Position numbers and translations under genes: made by a program
NCBI GenBank assembly: GCA_040752515.1
Contig: JBFMGQ010000012.1
Span: 19,431 to 83,430, forward strand
DNA length: 64,000 bases
Reading direction: 5' to 3'
DNA from: Tenuifilum sp040752515
Lineage (GTDB): Bacteria; Bacteroidota; Bacteroidia; Bacteroidales; Tenuifilaceae
Notes under the pieces: generated by a model
What the model saw: only the letters and a program-made list of their open reading frames with translations
Databases searched by the model: none
What the model was told of the DNA's origin: nothing
Shown here: piece by piece, positions 7,604-16,876 of the stretch
Layout of the letters: each line of letters opens with the position of its first letter
How positions within the stretch are numbered: position 1 is the first letter of the stretch

Positions 7604-10081
7604 ATGGCACAGGATAGCAACATGAATCAGGATATAATACCGCGAAACCCTGCCGGATACCCCGAGGAGGAAACCCTCGACATAAAGCAGCTGCTTTACC
7701 GCGTTATTGCCAACTGGTACTGGTATGCCATTTCGGTTTTCATTTCACTATTTGTGGCCTACCTGGTCAACCGTTACTCCCAACAGATATTCAGCGTAAC
7801 ATCAAGTGTAATTGTACGCGACGACGACCAAACCAAGTCGTATGTGGGTGCGGAGCAGCTTTTACAAAGTTTAAGGCTGGTAAAAAACACCAAGAGCGTT
7901 CAGAACGAGATAGGTATTCTACAATCATACTCCCTTGCCCGCCAAACCATTGATGAACTCGAAGAGTTCAATGTAACCTACGTAGCCGTTGGCCGGCGTG
8001 GTATAAAGGAATCGAAACTCTACAAAAGGTGTCCCTTTAAGGTAATAACCGATAGTGGTGCTGTTAATTTGATTAGCTATCCGGTTTACGTAACCATTCT
8101 CGATTCAGTCCGCTACCAGCTTGAGATTGACGATGGCATGGGTATTAAACGTATCCTGCGCTTTGGTGAACCCTTTAACCACGAGAGCTTCAACTTTACC
8201 CTGCAGCTGCGCGATTATACCAGTTACAAGGATGCTCAAACCGTAAGCAGGTACTACTTCTACTTTAATGACTCCAATGCACTTGCCCTGCAGTATAAAT
8301 CAAAGGTAACGGTTACCCTCAACGATAAAAAGGGTTCCATACTAACCCTGAATAGCAGCGGGTTTGTTGCCGAGCAGGAGGCCGATTACCTGAATAAGCT
8401 CATGGAGGTTTACATCAGGCGTGGGCTGGAGGAAAAGAACCAGATTGCTGAGAATACTGTTAAATTTATTGACCAGCAGCTTGAGCTGATGACCGACTCG
8501 CTCCGCCGGGCCGAGCAGCGGTTGCAGGATTTCCGTACCACAAACCGGGTGGTTGATATATCGCACGAGGGTAGCATGCTTATCGATCGCATCAGGGCCA
8601 TACAGCAGGAGCAGGGAGCCATTGAGCTTAAGGGATACTACTACAGCTACCTAAAGGAGTACCTTGCCCAGCGTAAGGATTTGAACACCCTGATTGCCCC
8701 GTCGGTGCTGGGGGTCGACGACCCACAGCTGAATACCCTGCTGGCCGAGGCCTCAAAGGCCTACATTGAGCGCGAGGAGCTCAGGGCTTCGGTTAAACCG
8801 GGTAGTCCTGGCCTGGAACAGCTCGATATCCGGATTGAGAACCTCAGGCAATCGTTAATTGAAAAGGTGAACAGCCTGATTGATGCCAATGCCATTGCCC
8901 AAAAGCAGCTAAAGAACCGCATAAAGGAGGTGGAGGCCGAGATGACCCGCCTGCCTGTGAATGAGCGCCTACTCATTGGCTTTGAGCGCGATTTTGGCCT
9001 TATTGATAAGATGTACACCTACCTCCAGGAAAAGCGCGCCGAGGCTGCCATTGCCCGTGCATCAAATATCCCCGATAACAAGATACTCGACTATGCCTTA
9101 GCTGAAAATGCCAGTATCATTAAGCCCAAGAAGCAGATGAATTACATTATTGCTCTGCTTGTTGGTTTGGCATTGCCCTTTATCATCATGCTGTTATACG
9201 ACTTTTTCAACGACCGACTGGTTGACCTCAAGGAGATATCGCGCCGTACCAAGGTGCCCGTTATTGGAACCCTTGGCCACAACCGCTACGAGACCGAACT
9301 GCCAGCTATTGATAAACCCAAATCGACCCTTACCGAATCGTTCAGGGGGCTACGAACCAATTTACAGTACCTGCTGCGTGAGCCCGATAAAAAGGTGGTG
9401 TCGGTTTCATCCACCGTGGTGGGCGAGGGAAAAACCTTTATTGCGGCAAACCTGGCGGTTATTACAGCCGTTACCGGTAAAAAGGTGCTGCTGGTGGGGC
9501 TCGACCTCCGCAAACCACGCTTGCATAGGCTCATGGGATATACCGGTACAGTGGGTATCAGCACTTATTTAATAGGCCGGAGCAATATCGACGATATTGT
9601 ATTGCCCTCGCAGGTCGAAAACCTTTACTTTGCCCCCAGCGGGCCCATTCCACCCAACCCCGCAGAGCTGCTCGGATCCCATAGGATGGACGAGTTTATG
9701 GCCTGGGCGCGCAGTAATTTCGATTACGTTGTGGTTGATAGTCCCCCCGTGGCCATTGTTTCCGATGCCTTCCTTATTGCCCGCTTTACCGATGCCAACC
9801 TCTTTGTGGTTAGGTTTGGCTACTCCTCGCGCGAGGTGCTAAACCTGATTAACGACATCTATAAGCATCACCAGGTACGCAACCTGGCGCTGGTGATTAA
9901 CGATTTTGCCCCAAGGCGCGGTTACGGCTATGGTTACAGCTATGCCTACAGCTACGGCTACAGCTACGGCTACGGCTACCGTTACGGGTATGGCTATGGC
10001 CCCTACACCGGCAGCGGCTACTACTCCGACGACGATGAACCAAAGCTGACCTGGAAGGAGCGAATTAAACGGTTATTTTAA
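7604..10081 (+). CDS. Wzc-like chain-length determinant / bacterial tyrosine kinase
   Basis: Inner-membrane co-polymerase and autokinase of a Wzx/Wzy polysaccharide pathway. An AGAGGAGAAAGG ribosome binding site precedes the ATG. A first membrane helix lies at about residues 37-55, followed by a large periplasmic coiled-coil region with GNVR-like features (ERLLIGFERDFGLIDKMY) and a second helix at about 512-535. The cytoplasmic BY-kinase domain has Walker A VVGEGKTFIAANLA, Walker A' LVGLDLRKPRL and Walker B YVVVDSPPV. The tail, about residues 772-808, is a low-complexity Gly/Ser-Tyr repeat with 16 tyrosines, followed by an acidic and a basic patch. Autophosphorylated C-terminal tyrosine clusters are known in Wzc. 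It is the last gene of host-like composition before the AT-rich glycan block. Confidence 0.93.
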   Translation: MAQDSNMNQDIIPRNPAGYPEEETLDIKQLLYRVIANWYWYAISVFISLFVAYLVNRYSQQIFSVTSSVIVRDDDQTKSYVGAEQLLQSLRLVKNTKSVQNEIGILQSYSLARQTIDELEEFNVTYVAVGRRGIKESKLYKRCPFKVITDSGAVNLISYPVYVTILDSVRYQLEIDDGMGIKRILRFGEPFNHESFNFTLQLRDYTSYKDAQTVSRYYFYFNDSNALALQYKSKVTVTLNDKKGSILTLNSSGFVAEQEADYLNKLMEVYIRRGLEEKNQIAENTVKFIDQQLELMTDSLRRAEQRLQDFRTTNRVVDISHEGSMLIDRIRAIQQEQGAIELKGYYYSYLKEYLAQRKDLNTLIAPSVLGVDDPQLNTLLAEASKAYIEREELRASVKPGSPGLEQLDIRIENLRQSLIEKVNSLIDANAIAQKQLKNRIKEVEAEMTRLPVNERLLIGFERDFGLIDKMYTYLQEKRAEAAIARASNIPDNKILDYALAENASIIKPKKQMNYIIALLVGLALPFIIMLLYDFFNDRLVDLKEISRRTKVPVIGTLGHNRYETELPAIDKPKSTLTESFRGLRTNLQYLLREPDKKVVSVSSTVVGEGKTFIAANLAVITAVTGKKVLLVGLDLRKPRLHRLMGYTGTVGISTYLIGRSNIDDIVLPSQVENLYFAPSGPIPPNPAELLGSHRMDEFMAWARSNFDYVVVDSPPVAIVSDAFLIARFTDANLFVVRFGYSSREVLNLINDIYKHHQVRNLALVINDFAPRRGYGYGYSYAYSYGYSYGYGYRYGYGYGPYTGSGYYSDDDEPKLTWKERIKRLF

Positions 10082-10084
10082 CTA

Positions 10085-10177
10085 TGAGGCTGTTACTATT
10101 ATCATTTTGAGCGTAGCCGAAAAATCTCTACAACTATTTTAAGAAATTCGGTTGCTTAATTTTAAAATACAGCCTCA
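10085..10177. repeat. Inverted-repeat-bounded element after the kinase gene
   Basis: TGAGGCTGT (10085-10093) and ACAGCCTCA (10169-10177) are perfect 9-base inverted repeats. The interior carries CATTTTGAGCGTAGCC, which resembles a diverged half of the GTCAT-CCGAGC family. It could also fold as a long terminator-like hairpin. Confidence 0.5.
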
Positions 10178-10187
10178 GCACAAATAG

Positions 10188-10246
10188 ATGATTTTAATTG
10201 CAGGTGAACAACCTGTAACTGACGGGGCGAAGCTTTTTAAAATCAT
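10188..10246 (+). promoter_or_regulatory. Nested inverted repeat in the leader of the AT-rich glycan operon
   Basis: ATGATTTTAA (10188-10197) and TTAAAATCAT (10237-10246) are perfect inverted repeats ending just before the flippase start codon. Inside the loop, CAGGT and ACCTG (around 10201-10215) form a second small hairpin, followed by a GC-rich GACGGGGCGAAGC. This could be a cis-acting RNA, an antitermination leader or a recombination footprint. No riboswitch class was recognised. Confidence 0.4.
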
Positions 10247-10248
10247 TA

Positions 10249-11541
10249 ATGTCAAAACTCTCACAACTTCAAAAAAATATTTTAAGCGGAACATTAGTTC
10301 ATGGCTTAAACATAAGTCTTGTATTTATTAGTTATCCTATATACATATCATTTTTAGGAATAGAACAGTTCTCTGTATGGATTTTAATTTCAATTATAAT
10401 TTCATTTGCTCAATTTGGTGATTTTGGAATAGGAAAAGCTATTATTAACTATACCTCATTTCTTTTCAATTCTGATAATAAAAAAGAAATTTTATCTATA
10501 ATAGTTAATGGGATTTCAATTGTAATATTTATTTCAATAATTATACAAATTATTATAAATCTTTTTCTAAATACAATTATTAATTTATTAAATATACCCC
10601 CTATTTATCACAATGATGCATATAAAGCAATACCTTTGATAGGGATTTCAATATTTACATTTTTACTTTATGACACTCTCGCCAATGTAATTGCGGGTAT
10701 TGGTAGAATAGATAAATATAATTTATTATTACTATTATTAAATATTTTAAAAACTAGTTTAACAATTATCTTTTTATACCTAAACCCTAATATTATAAGT
10801 ATGGTTTTTGGTATTATAATCTCAAATACATTATTTTTGATAATAATTATTACTTGGCTTATAAAAAATAAAATCATTTATCTGAATAATTTAAAAGATG
10901 TTAAAATAAAACTTCCTATTATTTCAAAATTAATAAAATACGGGTTACCAGTTTTTGGAATACAGATAGTTAATATTTTTATGTTCCCTTTCATAAAAAT
11001 AATAATCTCAAAAATCTTTGGTATACAATATGTTGGTTATTTTGAGTTGTCAACTAAATCAGCATATTCAATTAGAACTTTATTTGAAAAAGGGCTAACA
11101 GCATTACTACCAGAATATTCTAAATTTGCAAATAATAACAAAAACTCAATAGATCAACTTAAAAGATTAGCAAATTCCTTTACGTTTAAGATTATAATAT
11201 ATTTTTTACCTGTGTTTTCGATAATAATTCTGTTATCAAAATATTTTCTTAAAACTTGGCTCCAAAGCAATTATAATGATAATGTTTTTTGGGGTTTTTT
11301 ACTTTTACAACCAGGGATTATTATAAGTTTAATTTCATTGCCATCTTACTATGCATTGATGGGAATAAGAAAACATTATCATTGTTTTATTGAATCATTA
11401 ATCAGATTAGCATTGACAATCATTTTATTTTATTACTTTAAATCTTTTATAATTAATTATAATATAATATTTATATTTATTTCAATTATTGTTATTATAT
11501 CAAACACTTATGTTATGGCAATTTTTAAAAGAATTAATTAA
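10249..11541 (+). CDS. Wzx-like oligosaccharide flippase (MATE/MVF-like membrane protein)
   Basis: Probable transporter of lipid-linked glycan repeat units across the inner membrane. The 430 residues are almost entirely hydrophobic, with about 12 predicted membrane helices and the N-terminal pattern of this family (SGTLVHGLNISLVFISYPIY). Charged loops such as STKSAYSIRTLFEKGLTALL also fit the family. Composition switches abruptly to very AT-rich here, with Ile, Asn and Lys dominating, and stays so for about 11 kb. It is the first gene of the presumed acquired cluster. No ribosome binding site stands out, which is usual for Bacteroidota. Confidence 0.85.
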   Translation: MSKLSQLQKNILSGTLVHGLNISLVFISYPIYISFLGIEQFSVWILISIIISFAQFGDFGIGKAIINYTSFLFNSDNKKEILSIIVNGISIVIFISIIIQIIINLFLNTIINLLNIPPIYHNDAYKAIPLIGISIFTFLLYDTLANVIAGIGRIDKYNLLLLLLNILKTSLTIIFLYLNPNIISMVFGIIISNTLFLIIIITWLIKNKIIYLNNLKDVKIKLPIISKLIKYGLPVFGIQIVNIFMFPFIKIIISKIFGIQYVGYFELSTKSAYSIRTLFEKGLTALLPEYSKFANNNKNSIDQLKRLANSFTFKIIIYFLPVFSIIILLSKYFLKTWLQSNYNDNVFWGFLLLQPGIIISLISLPSYYALMGIRKHYHCFIESLIRLALTIILFYYFKSFIINYNIIFIFISIIVIISNTYVMAIFKRIN

Positions 11542-11634
11542 TTTTTTTTAAGTTTAATAATTTTATTAAAATTTTATAATATTTACTAATATAATACTTT
11601 AAAAACGCTAATAATCAACAATTATTATTAAAAT

Positions 11635-12816
11635 ATGAAAGTTATAACAATATATACTACCTCAGATTATCCTTTTGGTGGGCCAGCAGAAAATTTTGTA
11701 AGGCAAATGGCTTTAGGCTTAAAAGAGAATGGACAATCTGTGAGAATAGTATTACTAAAAGGACAAAATAAAAAACAAAAAAATGATACTAAAATACCAT
11801 ATGTGAGCCTTCTTTTCTCTAAACGTCCTAAGAATGGATTTCTAAAATTAATTCAACTTTTATTTATTTTCTTAACAGTACCATATTCTTTATTAAAAAA
11901 TAAAATTAAAAGAAACTCAAAAATAATAATATTGTATGGTGTCGAATACTTTCACCTTATGATACCATTTTTAATTATGAAATATATACTTAATCTTAAA
12001 GTTTATCGCATTATCACAGATAGATACCCTAAAAATGTTATTTCTCCAATATGGTGGAAAACTCCTAAAATATTATTTTACAATTTTCAATACAAATATA
12101 TTGATAAATTTCTTGACGGCATAATTTGCTTAAGTTCGTTTTTAAAAGAAAGTTCTATTAAATACGGAGTTAAAAAGAATAAAATTATTGTAATTCCTCA
12201 TTTTATCGATCTTTCATTTTTTAAAGTAAGCAAATCTTTGCCTAGAGATAACGAAAAAATAAGAATAGGGATGTGCGGTACCCTAAATCGACAAAACGGA
12301 ATACTTGAATTGATAAAAGCCTATAAAATCATACAAATGAAACATCCCAATGTAGAACTATTACTAGTAGGGCCAATTAAAAATGATATAATTAAAGAAA
12401 TAAACAAAATATTTTCATCGTTAGATGATAATTCAATTATTATTACAGGGAAAGTTGACAGCCAGTACATACCTGATTATTTGTATTCATGTGATATCCT
12501 TGTGAACCCAAGACGATCGGGGATATTTGCTGATGCAGGATTTCCTACAAAATTAGGTGAATATTTTGCATCAAGAAAACCAGTAGTAGCAACTTCAGTT
12601 GGAGATATCAAAATCTACTTCCAAAACCAAAAGGAGCTTATTCTTGTTGACCCTAATTCAATACATTCATTAGCTAATGGCATATGTTTTTTAATCGAAA
12701 ATAAATGCCTTGCTAAGGATATTGCACTTAACGGTTATAAATGGGCTTCGGAAAATCTAGATTACAAAAAATCTGCACAAAGATTAATTAATTTCATATA
12801 TAATAAGAAATATTAA
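11635..12816 (+). CDS. Glycosyltransferase family 4 (GT-B fold)
   Basis: Likely transfers a sugar from a nucleotide donor to the growing repeat unit. The N-terminal half starts MKVITIYTTSDYPFGGP, a Rossmann-type acceptor domain with the usual Gly-rich loop. The C-terminal half has IRIGMCGTLNRQNG and the donor-site region PTKLGEYFASRKPVVATSVGD. Length (393 residues) is normal for the family. The acceptor and donor sugars cannot be told from sequence. It sits 93 bases after the flippase gene, in the same AT-rich block. Confidence 0.88.
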   Translation: MKVITIYTTSDYPFGGPAENFVRQMALGLKENGQSVRIVLLKGQNKKQKNDTKIPYVSLLFSKRPKNGFLKLIQLLFIFLTVPYSLLKNKIKRNSKIIILYGVEYFHLMIPFLIMKYILNLKVYRIITDRYPKNVISPIWWKTPKILFYNFQYKYIDKFLDGIICLSSFLKESSIKYGVKKNKIIVIPHFIDLSFFKVSKSLPRDNEKIRIGMCGTLNRQNGILELIKAYKIIQMKHPNVELLLVGPIKNDIIKEINKIFSSLDDNSIIITGKVDSQYIPDYLYSCDILVNPRRSGIFADAGFPTKLGEYFASRKPVVATSVGDIKIYFQNQKELILVDPNSIHSLANGICFLIENKCLAKDIALNGYKWASENLDYKKSAQRLINFIYNKKY

Positions 12817-12830
12817 AATAATTTTCTTAA

Positions 12831-14129
12831 ATGATAAAATTTATATACTACGGTATTTTCCTAATAAGTTTTATACTTGTTTTAAGATCAAAAGAAAGAT
12901 TTTTGTATTTTATTCCAATATTTAATGTTATTGTAGATACTTCGTTTTCTTTTTTCTCCGGGTTTTCAGAAATTACATATCTAAGGGGCCTTGTTTTGAT
13001 TTTATTTATTTTAATAACTCTATGGAAGGTTAATTTAACAAAACTAAATTTTACGATATATTTGTTTTTATTTTATGTATTACTAATTGTAATAAATTCT
13101 AAAGAATTATTATATTCTATAAAAGCCTATTTTCAAATTTTAATACCCTTCCTTATTTTTACAATTTCCTTAAATTATTTTGATAATGAAAATAAAGTAA
13201 AAAAACTACTAAACATTTCCTATTTGATACTTCCATTAAGCGTAGTTTTCACTTCTGCAGGTTATATTTATGGCATTGGTAGAGTCTTAGAATATACTCT
13301 AACAGGTTCTGTTTCAGAAGAGACTGTTGGATTGCTTGGTAGCGGCGGGCAGTATGTTCCAGGTGTTATGATTTCTATGCTGCCCTTGTTATTTGTTATT
13401 CGAAATAAAAGAGATAAAATTATATGGATATACTTTGCTTTAGGAATAATAAACTACATTTTTATAATACTAAACATGAGAAGAACAGCTATTTTAATCC
13501 CTGCTATAGGACTTTTACCTTTCATCTTTATAAGCAAACATAAAATTAAGTTTATTAAGTATATATTTATTTTCTTTATCTCATTATTATTAATTTCACC
13601 TTTATATAAAGATAAACTCATCAAAAGGTATGAAATTCGTGCAGAGAAAGGGCGATTTGATGAAGATTTCTACAAAACAGAGGCAAGATATACTGAAAAT
13701 ATAGAAATGCTCGAAGAAATTGTAAAATTCACAGAACCTTACAAAGTACTTTTTGGTATAGGTAATAATGCATTTGCTGAATCTATATATAAGGGCGAGG
13801 TTGTAAGAAGAATGTATCACTCTGATACGGCAAAACTTTATCATAGCATCGGTCTGTTTGGACTACTTATTTATTTTTCAATATATGCTGCCCTATTAAT
13901 TAAGATATATAGAACTAGAATCATTAATTCTAAACTAGTTTATTACAAAATAGCGGCTTTAGGGCTCCTATTTATTCAAATTTTTGTATCTTTAAACGGT
14001 AGCATTACAATAATAACTTTTAGAACGGTTACCTTTTTACTTATTGGTTCTTTACTTGGATTTTTGAAAAACTCAAAACAACTAAAATTATATGAATCAA
14101 TTTCCTACTATAATTATAACCACAGATAA
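12831..14129 (+). CDS. Wzy-like O-antigen/capsule polymerase
   Basis: Probable polymerase joining repeat units on the periplasmic side. It has 432 residues with about 10-12 hydrophobic helices and one large hydrophilic loop (about residues 260-330: YEIRAEKGRFDEDFYKTEAR onward), the typical Wzy layout. An LLGSGGQYVPGVMISMLPLL segment and a downstream HSDTAKLYHSIGLFGLL segment are typical of O-antigen ligase/polymerase folds. A WaaL-type ligase cannot be excluded, but the setting next to a flippase favours Wzy. The 3' end overlaps the next gene by 38 bases. Confidence 0.8.
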   Translation: MIKFIYYGIFLISFILVLRSKERFLYFIPIFNVIVDTSFSFFSGFSEITYLRGLVLILFILITLWKVNLTKLNFTIYLFLFYVLLIVINSKELLYSIKAYFQILIPFLIFTISLNYFDNENKVKKLLNISYLILPLSVVFTSAGYIYGIGRVLEYTLTGSVSEETVGLLGSGGQYVPGVMISMLPLLFVIRNKRDKIIWIYFALGIINYIFIILNMRRTAILIPAIGLLPFIFISKHKIKFIKYIFIFFISLLLISPLYKDKLIKRYEIRAEKGRFDEDFYKTEARYTENIEMLEEIVKFTEPYKVLFGIGNNAFAESIYKGEVVRRMYHSDTAKLYHSIGLFGLLIYFSIYAALLIKIYRTRIINSKLVYYKIAALGLLFIQIFVSLNGSITIITFRTVTFLLIGSLLGFLKNSKQLKLYESISYYNYNHR

Positions 14130-15861
14130 CAGTTTAAAGTTAATAAACGATTATCATTGCGTTCAATATAAGCATTTTTTAATATATATTAAAAAAAACA
14201 TTTTAAATTATTATTTTAGCAACAATAATGATTTTATTATTATAACTCATGCAAACTATTCTTTTTTGAAGAGGATAAAAGATTTTAAAACATTTGATTT
14301 ATTAAATTCTAATACTATTTTCGAGTATTTGAGTTGGGGAGTTTTTATAATGCTTAATAAGAAAGATAATACACTAATAGTTAAAAATGATATTTATGGC
14401 ATATACCCTTTTTATATTTATAATAATAACGAAAATATTTTTCTGTCAAATAATTTTAATTATTTAGTAGAATTAGCTAATGAGTTAACAATTGATAATT
14501 TATCAATTATTGACATTCTATTATATAACTATCCTTTAAAGAATAGAACTATTTTTAAAGAAATATCAAGAATTAGAGCCTTTTCAACAATAACTCTTAA
14601 AGATTCAAAAGTACATCTAAAACAGGATGGTCTAATAGATAAAATATTTACAAAAAAAAGTAAAAGAAACAAAATAGACAAATCAATATTTGCTATAAAC
14701 AATGTTTTAATTCACGATCAAAGCCCCAATATAGAAAATCAACTTGCTTTAACTGGTGGTTTTGATTCTAAAATTTTATTGTCATCATTATTAAGTTTAG
14801 ATATTAATTTTAGTGCTTTTACCTGGGGTAGTAAAAATTCAGCTGATTATGTATCAGCTGAAGAAACATGCAAAATATTAGAATTAAAACATAAAAATAT
14901 TGAACAGAATTCTTTAAATAACTACCCTATTGAATACTTAAAAAGACTATTAGATTATCAGCCTAATTTTCCAGTAGCTGATACATTATTAAACTATATT
15001 CTTGTTAATGATTATTTAAAACCATCTAATATTTTCACTGGAATTATGGGTGGTGAATTAATTGTTGGTCCAATAATTAAAGCAGAATTAATTCTAACTA
15101 GAAATGCTTATTTCTTATTATCATCTAATGATATAAATGAATACAAGCTCAAAGTATTATCAGATTCTAAAATTAACAGTATTATTAAAGATAGCATTTT
15201 AGAAGAAAAAATAGATTTATATTATAATTTATTAGAAGAATACTCATTTAAAAAAGATACGCCTAAAAATTCGAATGTTATTAAATTTTTACTAATTGAA
15301 GCGTATCCCAAATTTTTTGGTACTGTATTAAATATATTCCTTAACAAGCACAACTTAATCACACCCTTGGTCAACCTAGACCATTTAAAATATTTACTTA
15401 ATTCTAAATATAGTTTCACTCGAAAAAAAACCTTCTGCAATAATCCTCTAATACATTTTTCTTCTCGAAGATTTTATGCAAAATATGTAAAACTAGTTTA
15501 CCCGAAGGTTTTAAAAACACCTATGGACAGAAGGTATAATTTAGGACATTTCAAAAATTTTTTAACAATGATAATTCCATCAATTAGCTACATAGAAAGA
15601 CATTTCTTAAAAAATAAACAAATTAAATCAATGGAAAAAGAATATATTAATAAGTTAGTAAATTATACTCAAGAAATTATTAATGATTCACCTCTTAATA
15701 ATATCGTTTTAATAGATATTAATAAAACAAACAAATATTTAGGAGAATTTAGAAGAGGATATAGAAATAACAGACTTACCCAAAATATTTTACAAATATT
15801 AATTTTACATATTTTGCTCAATAAGTATAAACATAAAAAGATTAATTATGAGAACCATTAA
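14092..15861 (+). CDS. Asparagine-synthase-like amidotransferase lacking the glutaminase cysteine
   Basis: The 589 residues match the asparagine synthase B layout. The ATP-pyrophosphatase loop LALTGGFDSK is at about residue 218-226 (SGGxDS-like, Ser replaced by Thr), followed by FTWGSKNSADYVSAEETCKI. The N-terminal part resembles an Ntn glutaminase domain in its later strands (VKNDIYGIYPFYIY, in place of RDxxGxxPLYY). The start MNQFPTII has no Cys at position 2, so it cannot release ammonia from glutamine in the usual way. Members of this fold in glycan loci are thought to make amides on sugars or attached acids. It overlaps the polymerase gene by 38 bases and the next ATP-grasp gene by 14, suggesting translational coupling. 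Confidence 0.82.
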   Translation: MNQFPTIIITTDNSLKLINDYHCVQYKHFLIYIKKNILNYYFSNNNDFIIITHANYSFLKRIKDFKTFDLLNSNTIFEYLSWGVFIMLNKKDNTLIVKNDIYGIYPFYIYNNNENIFLSNNFNYLVELANELTIDNLSIIDILLYNYPLKNRTIFKEISRIRAFSTITLKDSKVHLKQDGLIDKIFTKKSKRNKIDKSIFAINNVLIHDQSPNIENQLALTGGFDSKILLSSLLSLDINFSAFTWGSKNSADYVSAEETCKILELKHKNIEQNSLNNYPIEYLKRLLDYQPNFPVADTLLNYILVNDYLKPSNIFTGIMGGELIVGPIIKAELILTRNAYFLLSSNDINEYKLKVLSDSKINSIIKDSILEEKIDLYYNLLEEYSFKKDTPKNSNVIKFLLIEAYPKFFGTVLNIFLNKHNLITPLVNLDHLKYLLNSKYSFTRKKTFCNNPLIHFSSRRFYAKYVKLVYPKVLKTPMDRRYNLGHFKNFLTMIIPSISYIERHFLKNKQIKSMEKEYINKLVNYTQEIINDSPLNNIVLIDINKTNKYLGEFRRGYRNNRLTQNILQILILHILLNKYKHKKINYENH

Positions 15862-16876
15862 ACTAATAGTTGATTATAAAAATAGATTTGGCACAAAATA
15901 CACTGCCTCACCATATCGAAGTGGTATGGATAAGAATAAACTTAAATCATATTTTAATAATTTTGGATATTCTATTCAATTTGTTTATCCTTGGCAAATA
16001 AATTTTAAAAATTGCAATAATGAACTTTATTTATATACATCATCCGAAGATAGGGGCCTTTATTACAAATCTTACATAGAAGATGTCGTGCTTGGTTTAA
16101 AACTCGCTGGCGCACATATTATACCTGATTTTGAATTTTTAAGAGCCCATCACAATAAAGTTTTCATGGAAATTCTAAGAAAAATCTCTAATAACTCAAA
16201 AATAGATTCAATATATTCTAAGGTTTATGGTACTCTTGAAGAATTAAGAGAAGATCTTGTTCATTACAATCATATTAATCATGTTCTAAAACCTTCAGAG
16301 GGAGCAATGAGCAAAGGTGTGTCACATGCTACTAACTTAAAACAACTTATTAAACAAGCAAAAATAATATCTAACTCCAGTTCCTATAAAAATGATATAA
16401 TTGACATATTAAGATCTAAAATACATAAAGAATATATTAAAGAATCTAGAAACCGAAAAAAATTTATAGTCCAAGATTTTATCCCTAATTTAGAAGGTGA
16501 CTGGAAAGTGCTTATCTATTGGGATAAATATTATGTTCTAAGACGATTGAACAGAAAAAACGACTTTAGAGCTAGTGGAGGAGGACGGTTATCTTATACA
16601 AGTGAAGTTCCAACTAAGCTGCTTTCTTTTGCAAGAGATATTGCAATTGAATTAAATCTTCCAAATGTTTCTTTTGATATCGCATATGATGGAAATAAAT
16701 GTTATCTTCTCGAATTTCAGGCTTTATATTTTGGCACTTATACACTTGAGCATTCTCAATTCTATTTCATATTTAACAATAAATGGGAAATGATTGAAGA
16801 GAGTTCTATCCTTGAAAAAGAATATGCTAATAGCATTGTTAATTATATTGAAAACAATTTTAATTATTTAAAATGA
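15848..16876 (+). CDS. ATP-grasp ligase, RimK-like
   Basis: Probable carboxylate-amine or carboxylate-thiol ligase forming an amide bond through an acyl phosphate. The ATP-grasp core is clear: HVLKPSEGAMSKGV is the nucleotide-binding strand-loop. FIVQDFIPNLEGDWKVLIYW and VLRRLNRKNDFRASGGG fit the RimK/glutathione-synthetase pattern, and YLLEFQALYFGTYTLE carries the metal-binding Glu. It has 342 residues. It follows the asparagine-synthase-like gene with a 14-base overlap and overlaps the next glycosyltransferase by 4 bases (ATGA). A role in attaching an amino acid to the surface glycan is inferred from context. Confidence 0.8.
   Translation: MRTIKLIVDYKNRFGTKYTASPYRSGMDKNKLKSYFNNFGYSIQFVYPWQINFKNCNNELYLYTSSEDRGLYYKSYIEDVVLGLKLAGAHIIPDFEFLRAHHNKVFMEILRKISNNSKIDSIYSKVYGTLEELREDLVHYNHINHVLKPSEGAMSKGVSHATNLKQLIKQAKIISNSSSYKNDIIDILRSKIHKEYIKESRNRKKFIVQDFIPNLEGDWKVLIYWDKYYVLRRLNRKNDFRASGGGRLSYTSEVPTKLLSFARDIAIELNLPNVSFDIAYDGNKCYLLEFQALYFGTYTLEHSQFYFIFNNKWEMIEESSILEKEYANSIVNYIENNFNYLK

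Noticed and set aside
9150..9572. 140-residue open frame inside the Wzc-like gene
   Set aside because: Same strand, different frame from a clearly coding gene with intact kinase motifs.
10188..10246. Assignment of the leader hairpin to a known riboswitch class
   Set aside because: I could not match it to any class by its conserved core, so it is reported only as a structured leader.
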